Shown: in pieces, positions 1 through 7,803 of the stretch
How the letters are laid out: each line of letters starts with the position of its first letter
Numbering within the stretch: position 1 is the first letter of the stretch
NCBI RefSeq assembly: GCF_000739085.1
Contig: NZ_CP009110.1
Span: forward strand, 2,914,001-2,978,000
Origin: Amycolatopsis methanolica 239
GTDB lineage: Bacteria > Actinomycetota > Actinomycetes > Mycobacteriales > Pseudonocardiaceae
DNA: 64,000 bases
Direction of reading: 5' to 3'
Program-made: the position numbers and the translations under genes
Notes under the pieces: model-generated
What the model was told of the DNA's origin: nothing
Databases searched by the model: none
The model's input: only the letters and a program-made list of their open reading frames with translations

Positions 1-1
1 C

Positions 2-775
2 ATCCCGCCGCTGGTCGACCAGGCCGTCCGGTTCATCGACCAGACGCCGGAGTACCTGGCGCGGCTGGGCGACCGCAGTTCGTGGCTCGGCCAGGTCAGC
101 GCGCGGTTCGACCTGCAGCGACGACTGCAGAGCACGTTCAGCGACCCCGACCCCGCCCTGGTCAACGGGCTTCTCGGCAGTGGCCGCACGGTGCTGGGCA
201 CGCTCACCGACACCCTGATCGTGGTGGTCCTGACCATCTACTTCCTCGCCGACTTCCCGCGGCTGCACGCCACGATCTACCGCTTCGTCCCGCACACCCG
301 GCGCCCGCGGGCGATCCTCATCGGCGACGTGATCTTCGCCAAGGGCGGCTCCTACGTGCTGGGCAACGTGGTCATCTCGATCATCGCCGGGGTGCTGGGG
401 TTCATCTGGTTCACGATCTTCGGCATCCCGTACCCGGTGCTGCTGGCGCTGCTGCTCGCGGTGCTCGACCTGATCCCGGTGATCGGCGCGATCATCGCCG
501 GGGTCGTCGTGAGCCTGGCCGCGCGGACCGTGTCCTGGCCGGTGTGCCTGGCCACCGTCGGGTTCTTCGTCGTCTACCGGTTCGTCGAGGACTACCTGCT
601 GACCCCGAAGATCATCGGCCGGTTCGTCGACGTGCCCGCGCTGGTCACGGTCGTCGCGGTGGTGCTGGGCTGGGTGCTGCTGGGCATCGTCGGCGCGCTG
701 GTCGCCATCCCGGTGGCCGCCGCGGTGCTGTTGTTCGTGCGGGAGATCGTGTTCCACCGCATGGATCACAGCTGA
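2..775 (+). CDS. AI-2E family transporter, 5' truncated by window edge
   Basis: Integral membrane protein of the AI-2E/PerM permease family; substrates are mostly unproven (AI-2 export or Na+/H+ antiport in characterised members). The reading frame is open from base 2, so the start and the first membrane segments lie outside the window. The visible 257 residues contain a soluble loop, then hydrophobic segments including VVVLTIYFLADFP and the family-typical LDLIPVIGAIIAG stretch, and a final segment before the stop. The gene ends 51 bases before bioY and may not belong to its operon. Confidence 0.85.
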   Translation: MPPLVDQAVRFIDQTPEYLARLGDRSSWLGQVSARFDLQRRLQSTFSDPDPALVNGLLGSGRTVLGTLTDTLIVVVLTIYFLADFPRLHATIYRFVPHTRRPRAILIGDVIFAKGGSYVLGNVVISIIAGVLGFIWFTIFGIPYPVLLALLLAVLDLIPVIGAIIAGVVVSLAARTVSWPVCLATVGFFVVYRFVEDYLLTPKIIGRFVDVPALVTVVAVVLGWVLLGIVGALVAIPVAAAVLLFVREIVFHRMDHS

Positions 776-826
776 ATGTGACCTGCGTCTTTCCCTCCGC
801 GGCGGAGCACGGGTTACCGTTCCCGC

Positions 827-1396
827 GTGTCCCGCCCCGTCCTTCCCGCAGGCGACCTCGCCCGCACCGTCGTCTTCGCCGCGTTCATCGCCGTGCTCGG
901 GCTCTTCCCCGGCCTCTACGTCGGTGGTTCCGGCGTGCCGATCGTGCTGCAGAACGCCGGTCCGCTGCTGGCCGGCTGCGTGCTGGGGGCGCGCCGCGGC
1001 ACGGCCTCGGTCGTGTTGTTCCTGGCGCTCACCGCGATTGGCCTGCCGCTGCTGTCCGGCGGACGCGGCGGGATCGCGCCGTTCATCGGGCCCAGCGGCG
1101 GGTTCCTGATCGGCTGGATCTTCTCGGCGCTGGTGGTGGGGCTGATCGTGGCGCGGCTGAAGCGCCCCAACGTGCCGGTGCTGCTGCTCGCCGCCGCCGC
1201 CGGCGTGGTCGCCGACTACGTCTTCGGCATCACCTACCTCGGCATCTACACCGGTGACCTGGGCGCTGCCGCCGCGCAGTCGCTGGTGTTCCTGCCCGGC
1301 GACGCGGCCAAGGTCGTCGCGGTCGCCCTGATCGGCGCCGTCGTGCACCGCGCGCTGCCCGGCAAGCTCGTGGGATCGGCGTCGCGGAGCGAGTGA
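827..1396 (+). CDS. bioY: Biotin transporter BioY (ECF S component)
   Basis: Substrate-binding S component of an energy-coupling-factor biotin importer. The 189-residue protein has about six membrane segments and BioY hallmarks: the loop GSGVPIVLQNAGPLLAG near residues 35-51, GPSGGFLIGW near residue 90, and a C-terminal hydrophobic stretch. Length is typical of BioY (180-200). The GTG start directly precedes the conserved N terminus. The stop overlaps the next ATG by one base, starting a chain of coupled genes that ends in the ATPase and T component of the same transporter. A short palindrome of CTCCGC arms lies about 25 bases upstream. Confidence 0.9.
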   Translation: MSRPVLPAGDLARTVVFAAFIAVLGLFPGLYVGGSGVPIVLQNAGPLLAGCVLGARRGTASVVLFLALTAIGLPLLSGGRGGIAPFIGPSGGFLIGWIFSALVVGLIVARLKRPNVPVLLLAAAAGVVADYVFGITYLGIYTGDLGAAAAQSLVFLPGDAAKVVAVALIGAVVHRALPGKLVGSASRSE

Positions 1397-2625
1397 TGGA
1401 CCCGGACGGCCGGGCGAACGGCGCGGCCCGGTGGCTCGCCGGCCGCGGGATCGGCGAAGGCGCGCGGGTCGCGCTCGACGTGCCCGACGTGCTGCCGTGG
1501 TTCCTGGGCACGGATCTGCTGGGTGCCGCGTCGCTGGTGATCGAGCCGGTCTGGACACCGGCCGAGCGGGCCGCCGTGCTCGCCGACGCTCGCCCGGACC
1601 TGGTGGTCACCGCTGCGGCCCCGCCGCCTGCCGAACCGGTCGAGCGGGCCGGTGACGGGGAGACGTTCTTCTACTTGCCGACGACCTCGGGCAGCAGCGG
1701 CAGCCCGAAGGTCCTGGTGCGCACGCGCGACTCGTGGCTGCGCAGCTTCGCCGCGCTCGGCCCGCTGCCTGGTCCGGTTCTGATCCCGGGGCCGCTGAGT
1801 TCGTCGTTGTTCCTGTTCGGCGCGCTGCACGCGCGGTGGTGCGCCCGTCCCGTGGTCACCCTGCCGCGCTGGGACGCCGAGGCCGCGGCCCGGACGGAGG
1901 CCGCCACCGTGCACCTGGTGCCGGCGATGCTGTCCGCGCTGCTCGCGGTGCTGGAACGGCGGGGCGGGCGGTGCGCGTTGCGGACGGTGGTGTGCGGCGG
2001 GGCGCACGTCGGCGACGAGCTGCGTGACCGCTTCGCGCGAGTGCTGCCGGAAGCCGAGCTGATCGAGTACTACGGCTCGGCGGAGCATTCGCTGATCGCG
2101 ATCCGGCGTGGCGCTGGAGGACTGAGGCCGGTGCCCGGGGTGGAGCTGGACGTGCGTGACGGGGTGCTGTGGGTGCGGTCGCCGCTGGCCTGCGCCGGGC
2201 AGCTCCGCGACGGTGACCTGCGCGCGGCCGGGGACTGGACGACGGTGGGCGACCTCGTCGAGTTCGACGCCTCCGGCGCGCTGGTCGTGCGGGGCCGGGC
2301 GGGTGCCGTGCTCTCCAGCGGCGGGCGGCTGGTGCCTGCCGAGGAGGTCGAGGCCGTACTGCGGACCGTGCCCGGGGTGGTGGACGTGCTGGTCACCGGC
2401 ACCCCGCACCCCCGCCTGGGCGAGCTGGTGACCGCGGTGGTGGAAGGTTCGCCCCGGCCGGGTGAGCTGCGGGCGGTCGCCCGGGACCGGCTGTCGCCCG
2501 CCAACCGCCCACGGCGCTGGCTGGCGGTCGAATCGCTGCCCCGCACGGCGTCCGGGAAGCCGGCGCGGGCGCTCGTCACCGCGGGGCTCGCGGACGGGAC
2601 GCTGCCCGTGGAGCCGTTGCGGTGA
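1396..2625 (+). CDS. Short acyl-CoA ligase (AMP-forming), YhfT-like, in biotin operon
   Basis: Adenylate-forming enzyme expected to activate a carboxylic acid as acyl-AMP and then acyl-CoA. The P-loop-like motif TTSGSSGSPK lies near residues 95-104, a YYGSAE motif near residue 225, and the C-terminal catalytic lysine in PRTASGKPAR near residue 388. At 409 residues it is shorter than the usual 500-550, mainly through a reduced N-terminal part. ATG 1396 overlaps the bioY stop. In Bacillus subtilis, yhfU(bioY)-yhfT-yhfS has the same order of transporter, ligase and thiolase. The substrate is unknown; a pimelate-related acid is only an inference from the biotin context. Confidence 0.8.
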   Translation: MDPDGRANGAARWLAGRGIGEGARVALDVPDVLPWFLGTDLLGAASLVIEPVWTPAERAAVLADARPDLVVTAAAPPPAEPVERAGDGETFFYLPTTSGSSGSPKVLVRTRDSWLRSFAALGPLPGPVLIPGPLSSSLFLFGALHARWCARPVVTLPRWDAEAAARTEAATVHLVPAMLSALLAVLERRGGRCALRTVVCGGAHVGDELRDRFARVLPEAELIEYYGSAEHSLIAIRRGAGGLRPVPGVELDVRDGVLWVRSPLACAGQLRDGDLRAAGDWTTVGDLVEFDASGALVVRGRAGAVLSSGGRLVPAEEVEAVLRTVPGVVDVLVTGTPHPRLGELVTAVVEGSPRPGELRAVARDRLSPANRPRRWLAVESLPRTASGKPARALVTAGLADGTLPVEPLR

Positions 2626-2711
2626 CCATGGCGGCCGTGATCACCGCGCTTGACGAGCCGGCCCGTGTCGCCGCGCAGCTCGGGACGCTGGACGTGGAGC
2701 CGCTGCCATGA
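2622..2711 (+). CDS. Possible 29-codon coupled small ORF
   Basis: A GTG overlaps the ligase stop (2622-2625), and this frame ends in a TGA that overlaps the thiolase ATG (2708-2711), so the 82-base gap is spanned by a coupled 29-codon frame. An internal ATG lies at 2628. The peptide ends GTLDVEPLP, closely resembling the end of the preceding ligase (GTLPVEPLR), and the DNA around both ends is similar with an 86-base offset. It may be a product of local duplication that maintains translational coupling rather than a functional peptide. Confidence 0.35.
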   Translation: MTMAAVITALDEPARVAAQLGTLDVEPLP

Positions 2712-3814
2712 CCACGCCCGTTGTGATCGCCGCGCGGCGGACCGCCATCGGCAACGCGTTCGGCGCCCTGCGCGGGGTGCCGGTCGACGAGCTGGCCGCG
2801 CCTGTGCTGCGGGCCGCCCTGGACGACGCCGGTCTGTCCACAGTGGATGACGTGGTGCTGGGGAATGTGTTCGGGCCGGGCGGGAACCCCGCGCGGGTCG
2901 CCGCGTTGCGGGCGGGTCTCGCGGTGCCCGGGGTGACCGTCGACCGGCAGTGCGCGAGCGGGCTGGCCGCCATCACGCTGGCGGCGGCGATGATCCGCGC
3001 CGGTGAGGGCGAGGTGTTCCTCGCGGGCGGGGTGGAGAGCGCCTCGACCGCGCCGTTCCGCGCCTGGCGGGTGGACGGGAGCAGCGAACCGGGCGAGTTC
3101 TACACCAGGGCGCCGTTCGCGCCGGCGGAGATCGGCGACCCGGACATGGGTCCGGCGGCCGACCTGGTCGCCGCGGAGGCCGGGATCTCGCGGCAGCGGC
3201 AGGACGCCTTCGCCGCACGCAGCCACGCCCGCGCGGTCGCGGCGCAGCGGGCGGGCCGGTTCGACGCCGAGATCGTGCCCGTGGCCGGGGTGGTGCGGGA
3301 CGAGCGGCCGCGCGACGGCTTCACCGAGGCGCGGCTGGCGCGGTTCCGGCCCGCGTTCACCCCGGACGGCACCGCGACGGCAGCGAACTCGTGCGGGATC
3401 AACGACGGCGCGGCGGCGGTGCTGATCGTGAGCGAGCGGGTGCAGCGGCGGCTCGGGGTGCCGGGGCTGCGGCTGGCCGCGTCGGCGACCTCGGCGGTGG
3501 ACCCGAACCGGCTCGGGCTGGGCGCGGTGCCCGCCATGCGGCGCGTGCTGGACCGGCGGCCGGACGTGGTCGAGTTCAACGAGGCGTTCGCCGGGCAGGC
3601 GCTGGCGTGCCTGGACGCGGCCGGGATCGACGAGGAGGTCGTGAGCCCGGACGGCGGGGCGATCGCGCTGGGGCACCCGTGGGGAGCGTCGGGCGCCGTG
3701 CTGGTCGTGCGGCTGTTCGGCACACTGGTGCGGCGGCGGGCCGGGTCGTGCGGGCTGGCCGCGCTGTCCGCAGGCGGCGGGGTGGGTGTGGCGACCTGGT
3801 GGGAGACGGGATGA
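2708..3814 (+). CDS. Thiolase family protein (acetyl-CoA acetyltransferase-like, YhfS-like)
   Basis: Thiolase-fold acyltransferase for Claisen condensation or thiolytic cleavage of acyl-CoA. Present are the nucleophilic cysteine in DRQCASG (C82), NEAFA near residue 295, and the histidine loop GHPWGASG (H323). The second active-site cysteine, normally in a (C)xGGG motif near the C terminus, is replaced by serine in ALSAGGGVG (S354). At 368 residues it is slightly short for a thiolase (about 390). ATG 2708 is coupled to the upstream frame, and the stop overlaps the bioM ATG. The partner ligase and biotin transporter suggest a role with a biotin-linked acyl chain, but no substrate can be assigned. 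Confidence 0.85.
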   Translation: MTTPVVIAARRTAIGNAFGALRGVPVDELAAPVLRAALDDAGLSTVDDVVLGNVFGPGGNPARVAALRAGLAVPGVTVDRQCASGLAAITLAAAMIRAGEGEVFLAGGVESASTAPFRAWRVDGSSEPGEFYTRAPFAPAEIGDPDMGPAADLVAAEAGISRQRQDAFAARSHARAVAAQRAGRFDAEIVPVAGVVRDERPRDGFTEARLARFRPAFTPDGTATAANSCGINDGAAAVLIVSERVQRRLGVPGLRLAASATSAVDPNRLGLGAVPAMRRVLDRRPDVVEFNEAFAGQALACLDAAGIDEEVVSPDGGAIALGHPWGASGAVLVVRLFGTLVRRRAGSCGLAALSAGGGVGVATWWETG

Positions 3815-4485
3815 TCGAGTTCGAGGGCGTCGGGCACGCGTACGGCTCGCGGGTCGTGCTGTCCGATGTGGACTTGCGCATCCCGGAGCGGCGGGTGGCG
3901 TTCGTGGGCGCCAACGGTTCCGGGAAGTCCACGCTGGCGCGCATGATCAACGGGCTGGTGGCGCCCACGGAAGGCCGCGTCCTGGTCGACGGCCTGGACC
4001 CGGTGCGCGAGGGCCGGGCGGTGCGCCAACGGGTCGGGTTCCTGTTCACCAACCCGGACAGCCAGATCGTGATGCCCACCGCCGGTGAGGACGTCGCGTT
4101 TTCACTGCGCCGGAGCGGGCTGTCCAAAGCGGAGCGCGCCGGGCGGGCCGCGGAGGTCCTGGCGCGCTACGGTCTCGGCGACTACGCGGACCACCCGGCG
4201 CACCAGTTGTCCGGCGGGCAGAAGCAGTTGCTGGCGCTGTGCGCGATGCTGGTGCTCGAGCCGGACATCCTGGTCTGCGACGAGCCGACGACGCTGCTGG
4301 ACCTGCGCAACAAGCGGCGGTTCGCCGAGACGCTGGACGGGCTGCCGCAGCAGGTGGTCCTGGTGACGCACGACCTGGAGCTGCTCGGCGGCTTCGACCG
4401 GGTCGTGGTGCTGGACGCGGGCCGGGTGGTGGCGGACGACGCGCCCGGGCCGGCGCTGGCGCGGTACCGGAAGCTGGTCGCGTGA
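3811..4485 (+). CDS. bioM: Biotin ECF transporter ATPase BioM (CbiO-like)
   Basis: Cytoplasmic ATPase that powers the BioY/BioN biotin importer. Motifs in order: Walker A GANGSGKST near residue 33, Q-loop region NPDSQIV typical of ECF ATPases, signature LSGGQKQ near residue 132, Walker B ILVCDEPTT near 150, and the switch histidine VTHD near 185. At 224 residues the length matches CbiO/BioM proteins. ATG 3811 overlaps the thiolase stop and the gene overlaps bioN by four bases. Because bioY and the T component flank it, biotin rather than cobalt is the likely substrate. Confidence 0.9.
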   Translation: MIEFEGVGHAYGSRVVLSDVDLRIPERRVAFVGANGSGKSTLARMINGLVAPTEGRVLVDGLDPVREGRAVRQRVGFLFTNPDSQIVMPTAGEDVAFSLRRSGLSKAERAGRAAEVLARYGLGDYADHPAHQLSGGQKQLLALCAMLVLEPDILVCDEPTTLLDLRNKRRFAETLDGLPQQVVLVTHDLELLGGFDRVVVLDAGRVVADDAPGPALARYRKLVA

Positions 4486-5081
4486 ACGCCTGGTACGAGC
4501 CGGGCACGAGCGTCCTGCACCGCACCCCGGCAGGGGTGAAGTTCCTGGTGCTGCTGGCGCTCGCCGTGGTGATCTTCGTGTTGCGGTCGCCGGTGTGGCT
4601 CGGGGTGCTGTGCGCCGCCGCGGTGGCCGGTTACGCGGTCGCGCGGGTGTCCTGGCGGCGGTGCTGGGGGCTGTTGCGGTCGCTGGGGCTGCTCGTCGCG
4701 GTGGTGTTCGCGTTGCAGTGGTGGCTGCTCGGGCTGGAGCCCGCGGTCGTGGTGTGCCTGCGGATCGTCGCCGCGCTCGCCGCCGCGAACCTGGTGACGG
4801 TCACGACCCGCGTCGACGACCTGGTGGCCGCGATCGAGCGCGGGCTGGGCCCGTTGCGGCGGTTCGGGGTGCGGCCGGAGCGGCTCGGGTTGCTGGTCGG
4901 GTTGACGCTGCAGGCCGTGGCGACGCTGACCGGGATCGCGGGCGAGGTCCGGGAGGCGGCCAAGGCGCGTGGCGCGGACCGGTCGGTGGTCGCATTGACC
5001 GTCCCGTTCCTGGTCCGGACGTTGCGGCATGCCGACGAGCTGGGGGAGGCCCTCGCCGCGCGCGGTGAGGGTGATCGCTGA
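4482..5081 (+). CDS. bioN: Biotin ECF transporter T component BioN (CbiQ-like)
   Basis: Membrane-embedded T component coupling the BioM ATPase to the S component BioY. The 199-residue protein has an N terminus of the type YEPGTSVLHRTPAGVKF found in CbiQ/BioN proteins, about five hydrophobic segments, and two Ala-Arg-Gly motifs in the cytoplasmic coupling region (EAAKARGAD near residue 162 and ALAARGEGD at the C terminus), which dock into the ATPase. GTG 4482 overlaps the bioM stop. It is the last gene of the operon; a degenerate repeat tract follows. Confidence 0.88.
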   Translation: MNAWYEPGTSVLHRTPAGVKFLVLLALAVVIFVLRSPVWLGVLCAAAVAGYAVARVSWRRCWGLLRSLGLLVAVVFALQWWLLGLEPAVVVCLRIVAALAAANLVTVTTRVDDLVAAIERGLGPLRRFGVRPERLGLLVGLTLQAVATLTGIAGEVREAAKARGADRSVVALTVPFLVRTLRHADELGEALAARGEGDR

Positions 5082-5290
5082 CGCGTCGCGGGAGTGATCG
5101 CGGGTCGCTTGGTGAGCGGTGAGGCCGGCGGTGGCTGCCGTGGCGGGCGGTGGGGGTGGTCGGTGATGCGTCGTGGGGGTTGGTCGGGGGGCGCTGCCGT
5201 GGTCGCTTGGTGAGCGGTGGGGTCGCCGGTGGTCGCCGTGGCAGGCGGTGGGCGTGATCGCTCACGCGTCGTGGGGGTGATCGCGGGCCA
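5073..5290 (+). repeat. Degenerate ~98-bp tandem repeat after bioN
   Basis: Two degenerate copies start near 5105 and 5203 (shared opening TCGCTTGGTGAGCGGTG, offset 98 bases). A partial third unit is formed by the bioN 3' end (GACGCGTCGCGGGAGTGATC near 5080), which is similar to 5262-5284. The DNA is G-rich on the + strand and has no plausible reading frame. It fills the gap between the biotin operon and the gene fragments that follow. Confidence 0.6.
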
Positions 5291-5303
5291 CTATCCTGGC
5301 GCG

Positions 5304-5629
5304 GTGACCGACGAGGCCCCCAGCGGCCGCCGCAGCAGGCTCGGCCAGGCGTTGCGCGAGGTCGACCGGTGGGAGAGCCTGCTCCGCACCGCGCGGTTCG
5401 TCCCTCGGCTCGTTCCCGGCGACAGCGAGATGGGCGCCCCGCTGTCGCCGCGGGCCGTCTGCCGTCGCACCGGCTGGCCCGCGCCCTGGCTGGCACCCCG
5501 GAGCCGAGCGTGCTCCGCGAGCTGGGCCTGACCGCGGTCCAGGTGTGGCAGGCGTTCACCGACTCCCGGCGCGCCACCGAGACCGCCGGCATCACGATCC
5601 TGTTCACCGACCTCGTCGGCTTCTTGACG
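5304..5629 (+). pseudogene. N-terminal fragment of an adenylate/guanylate cyclase-domain protein
   Basis: GTG 5304 opens a frame (VTDEAPSGRR..., LLRTARFVPRL) that breaks near 5460; the sense resumes one frame over with LARALAGTPEPSVLRELGL, then ITILFTDLVGF at 5595-5622. ITxLFTDxVGF is the start of a class III nucleotidyl cyclase catalytic domain, with the first metal-binding aspartate. The domain is cut immediately after this motif, so only the upstream region and its first strand remain. With a frameshift and a truncation this cannot make an active enzyme. Assignment rests on the single motif plus the upstream arrangement common in actinomycete cyclases. Confidence 0.6.
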
Positions 5630-5714
5630 TCACATCACCCGGGTGCTGTCCAAGTTGGACGCGGGCAACCGGACGCAGATCGCGCTCATGGCGCACGACG
5701 CCGGTTTCTGTTGA
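5628..5714 (+). pseudogene. C-terminal scrap of a LuxR/NarL-type regulator
   Basis: Directly abutting the truncated cyclase motif, frame 5628-5714 reads HITRVLSKLDAGNRTQIAL, then a short tail to TGA. This matches the recognition helix and C terminus of LuxR/NarL response regulators (typically KTHVTRVLxKLxxRDR). There is no receiver domain or helix-turn-helix start upstream, so it is a fusion point of two gene remnants. The decarboxylase gene ends six bases downstream on the other strand. Confidence 0.5.
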
Positions 5715-5719
5715 GCGCC

Positions 5720-7183
5720 TCAGCGTTGCACGACGCGGAACGTCTTCAGCTGCGGGTCGCCCGGATCGGGCAGGTACATGCCGGCGTCGAGGCCGCTCAG
5801 CAGGTAGTCCACCACGGGCCGGGTGATCACCTCGCCCGGCGCCACCGCGGGAACCCCCGGCGGGTACGGGCTGATCACCTCCGCGCACACGCGCCCGATC
5901 GCCTCCTCCGGCGGCACGTCCTCGGTGGGGCCGAAGAACGCGTCGCGCGGCAGCATCGCCTGCTCCAGCTCCAGTTCGCCAGGCTCGGGCAGGTCGACCG
6001 GTTTGGCGGGACGGATTTCGCCGGCGCGCTCCGCCAGGTCGCGGATCGCGGTGAGCAGCCGCCCGGTGGTCTCCTCGTCGTCGGCGATCGTGATCTGCGC
6101 GGCCATCCGCCGGTGGTCGGACAGTCCCATGTCGAGCCGGTGGTGCTCGCGCAGCCATTCGCTCGCGTCGTAGCCGGACCGGTCCAGCTCCGCGAGGTCC
6201 AGCACGATCTTGAGCGGATCGTGGTCGTCGGCCAGCCGCGGTCCGACCAGGTCGTCCCGCGCCAGCACGCGGATCCCGGGGATCGCGGCCAGTTCCGCGC
6301 GCACCGACGCGGCCAGTTCGAGGGTGCGCCCCAGCAGCTCCTCGCCGTGCTGCACCATCTGCCGCCGCCAGCCGTCGAGCCCGGCGAAGATCAACGCGCT
6401 CGGGCTCGTCGTGCCGAGCAGGTCCGCCCGCGATGCCAGCGCCTGCGGCTCGATCCGGTCGCCCTGCAGGTGGAACACCGAGCCCTGCTCCAGGCCGCAG
6501 CCCATCTTGTGCACGCTGGTGACGCACATGTCGGCGTCGGCGTCCATCGCCCATGACGGCAGGTCCGGGTGGAACGGGAAGTGCGCGCCCCACGCCTCGT
6601 CCACGATGAGCGGCACGTCGTGGTCGTGGCACACCCGCGCGGTCTCCCGGATCGCGGCGCACCCGCCGTAGTCGGTCGGCGTGACCAGCAGCATCCCCTT
6701 GGCATCGGGGTGCGTGGCGAAGGCGTCCCGGACGTCCTCCAGCCCCGGCGGGTGCGCGAGGTGGAACCGTCCGTCCCACCGCGGGTGCACCCACACCGGG
6801 CGCACGCCGCTGATGATCAGCCCGGCCACCACGGACTTGTGCGCGTTGCGGGACACCAGCAAGGCGTCGCCCGGTCCGGCGACGGCGAGCATCGCGCTCT
6901 TCACCGACAGGGAGCTGCCGCAGGTGGAGAAGTACGCCTCCGCGGCGTCGACCGCGTCGGCCATCAGCTCCTCTGCCCTGGCCAGCACGCCCTGGGACAT
7001 GCGGCGGTCGTCGAGGCCGTTCATGAGGATGATGTCCGAGGCGAACACGTCCCGGCCCACGACCTCGGCCAGGCGTGGGTCGATGCCGCGCCCCTGTTTG
7101 TGCCCGGGCGGGATGAACCCCAGGTGACCGCGTTCGCGGTACCGCTGGATGGCTTCGATCACCGGCGCCTGCGCATGGTCCAC
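5720..7183 (-). CDS. Orn/Lys/Arg decarboxylase-family PLP enzyme
   Basis: PLP-dependent decarboxylase of the fold-III-like aspartate aminotransferase group that acts on ornithine, lysine or arginine, producing a polyamine precursor. The N-terminal motif FIPPGHKQGRG is present near residues 23-33, the PLP-stacking and aspartate region LIVDEAWGAHF near 192-202, and the Schiff-base lysine in SVHKMGCG (K226). The C-terminal domain includes the family-typical PYPPGVPAVAPGE. GTG 7183 is preferred because VDHAQAPVIEA matches family N termini and AGAGGG lies 12 bases upstream; TTG 7216 is the longer alternative. At 487 residues it is the compact actinobacterial/Gram-positive type. The exact amino-acid substrate is not determinable. 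Confidence 0.88.
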   Translation of the reverse strand: MDHAQAPVIEAIQRYRERGHLGFIPPGHKQGRGIDPRLAEVVGRDVFASDIILMNGLDDRRMSQGVLARAEELMADAVDAAEAYFSTCGSSLSVKSAMLAVAGPGDALLVSRNAHKSVVAGLIISGVRPVWVHPRWDGRFHLAHPPGLEDVRDAFATHPDAKGMLLVTPTDYGGCAAIRETARVCHDHDVPLIVDEAWGAHFPFHPDLPSWAMDADADMCVTSVHKMGCGLEQGSVFHLQGDRIEPQALASRADLLGTTSPSALIFAGLDGWRRQMVQHGEELLGRTLELAASVRAELAAIPGIRVLARDDLVGPRLADDHDPLKIVLDLAELDRSGYDASEWLREHHRLDMGLSDHRRMAAQITIADDEETTGRLLTAIRDLAERAGEIRPAKPVDLPEPGELELEQAMLPRDAFFGPTEDVPPEEAIGRVCAEVISPYPPGVPAVAPGEVITRPVVDYLLSGLDAGMYLPDPGDPQLKTFRVVQR

Positions 7184-7336
7184 GCGGCCGGGATTCCCTC
7201 TGCGGGCCAACGGCAAACTTCGTCCCCATCCCCGGAAAGGTGTCCCCCGTTCATGGGATTCCGCGTGGCGGCCCCTGCTGGCCGCGTGTTAATTTCCGAC
7301 CTCGCCGTGGCTGTGCACGACGCTGGAGGGGAACGT

Positions 7337-7369
7337 ATGTGTGCCAAGCCTGTTCCGGGCGCGCGATGA
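7337..7369 (+). CDS. Possible 10-codon leader peptide
   Basis: ATG 7337 follows a good ribosome site (GGAGGGG 7325-7331, five-base spacing) and encodes only MCAKPVPGAR before TGA 7367-7369, which overlaps the ATG of the next small frame. The strong ribosome site with the ATGA overlap suggests that translation of this short frame delivers ribosomes to the 40-codon frame downstream. It could equally be an unimportant upstream ORF. Confidence 0.35.
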   Translation: MCAKPVPGAR

Positions 7370-7488
7370 GCGACCGGACACCCATTTTCGACGACGTGGT
7401 CGCCGCGATCGGACTCGACTGGTCCGAACTGCAGGCCGACGAGGTGACGCCGGCCGCCGAGGGGGTCGTGGAGGAGGCCGTTTCGTGA
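7366..7488 (+). CDS. Small acidic protein, 40 aa, unknown function
   Basis: I do not recognise this protein. It reads MSDRTPIFDDVVAAIGLDWS then an acidic tail rich in Glu, Asp and Ala (ending GVVEEAVS), with no cysteine and no membrane segment. Its ATG overlaps the stop of a 10-codon leader with a strong ribosome site, and its stop overlaps a GTG at 7485 that opens the frame of the next small protein, so the three frames look translationally coupled. An AT-rich stretch (GTTAATTTCC near 7290) upstream could be a promoter. Confidence 0.5.
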   Translation: MSDRTPIFDDVVAAIGLDWSELQADEVTPAAEGVVEEAVS

Positions 7489-7562
7489 CCCGGCCGGGCT
7501 CCGATCGCGTGGAATCCGGCGTTGCGGTGGCGAAGGCAGGCGGGAGCCGCCATTCTGCGAGC

Positions 7563-7772
7563 ATGGCGGACGGGACCGAAGCCGGGCCGGGCGAGCTCTT
7601 CTGGCAGATCGTCGAAGTTCTCCACGTACCGCGTTCGCTCGCCGAGCAGGAGCTCGCGCGCTCCCGCTCCGACGTCGCGAACGGCATCGTCCGGCCGGGT
7701 GATCCGGCCGAGCCCTACGCGCTGGCCTGGCGGCGCATCCGCAGCCAGTGGGCCGGGCAGAACCTGGCCTGA
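7563..7772 (+). CDS. Small hypothetical protein, 69 aa
   Basis: Unrecognised soluble protein starting MADGTEAGPGELFWQIVEVL, probably helical, ending WRRIRSQWAGQNLA. The frame is open from GTG 7485, which overlaps the preceding small ORF stop; the longer 95-residue version would begin VTRPGSDRVE. ATG 7563 is chosen because the downstream part looks like ordinary protein and the upstream part does not, but no good ribosome site precedes it. It lies 31 bases upstream of a Nudix gene. Confidence 0.45.
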   Translation: MADGTEAGPGELFWQIVEVLHVPRSLAEQELARSRSDVANGIVRPGDPAEPYALAWRRIRSQWAGQNLA

Positions 7773-7803
7773 CCGACCGCGGACGGCCGGTACGATCCGG
7801 TCT

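Noticed and set aside
3811..5081. Cobalt or nickel transporter (CbiO/CbiQ)
   Set aside because: The ATPase and T component look the same in several ECF systems; the bioY gene in the same coupled operon makes biotin the better substrate.
5105..5290. Possible CRISPR array
   Set aside because: Only two degenerate 98-base units with no short uniform repeat or distinct spacers and no cas genes.
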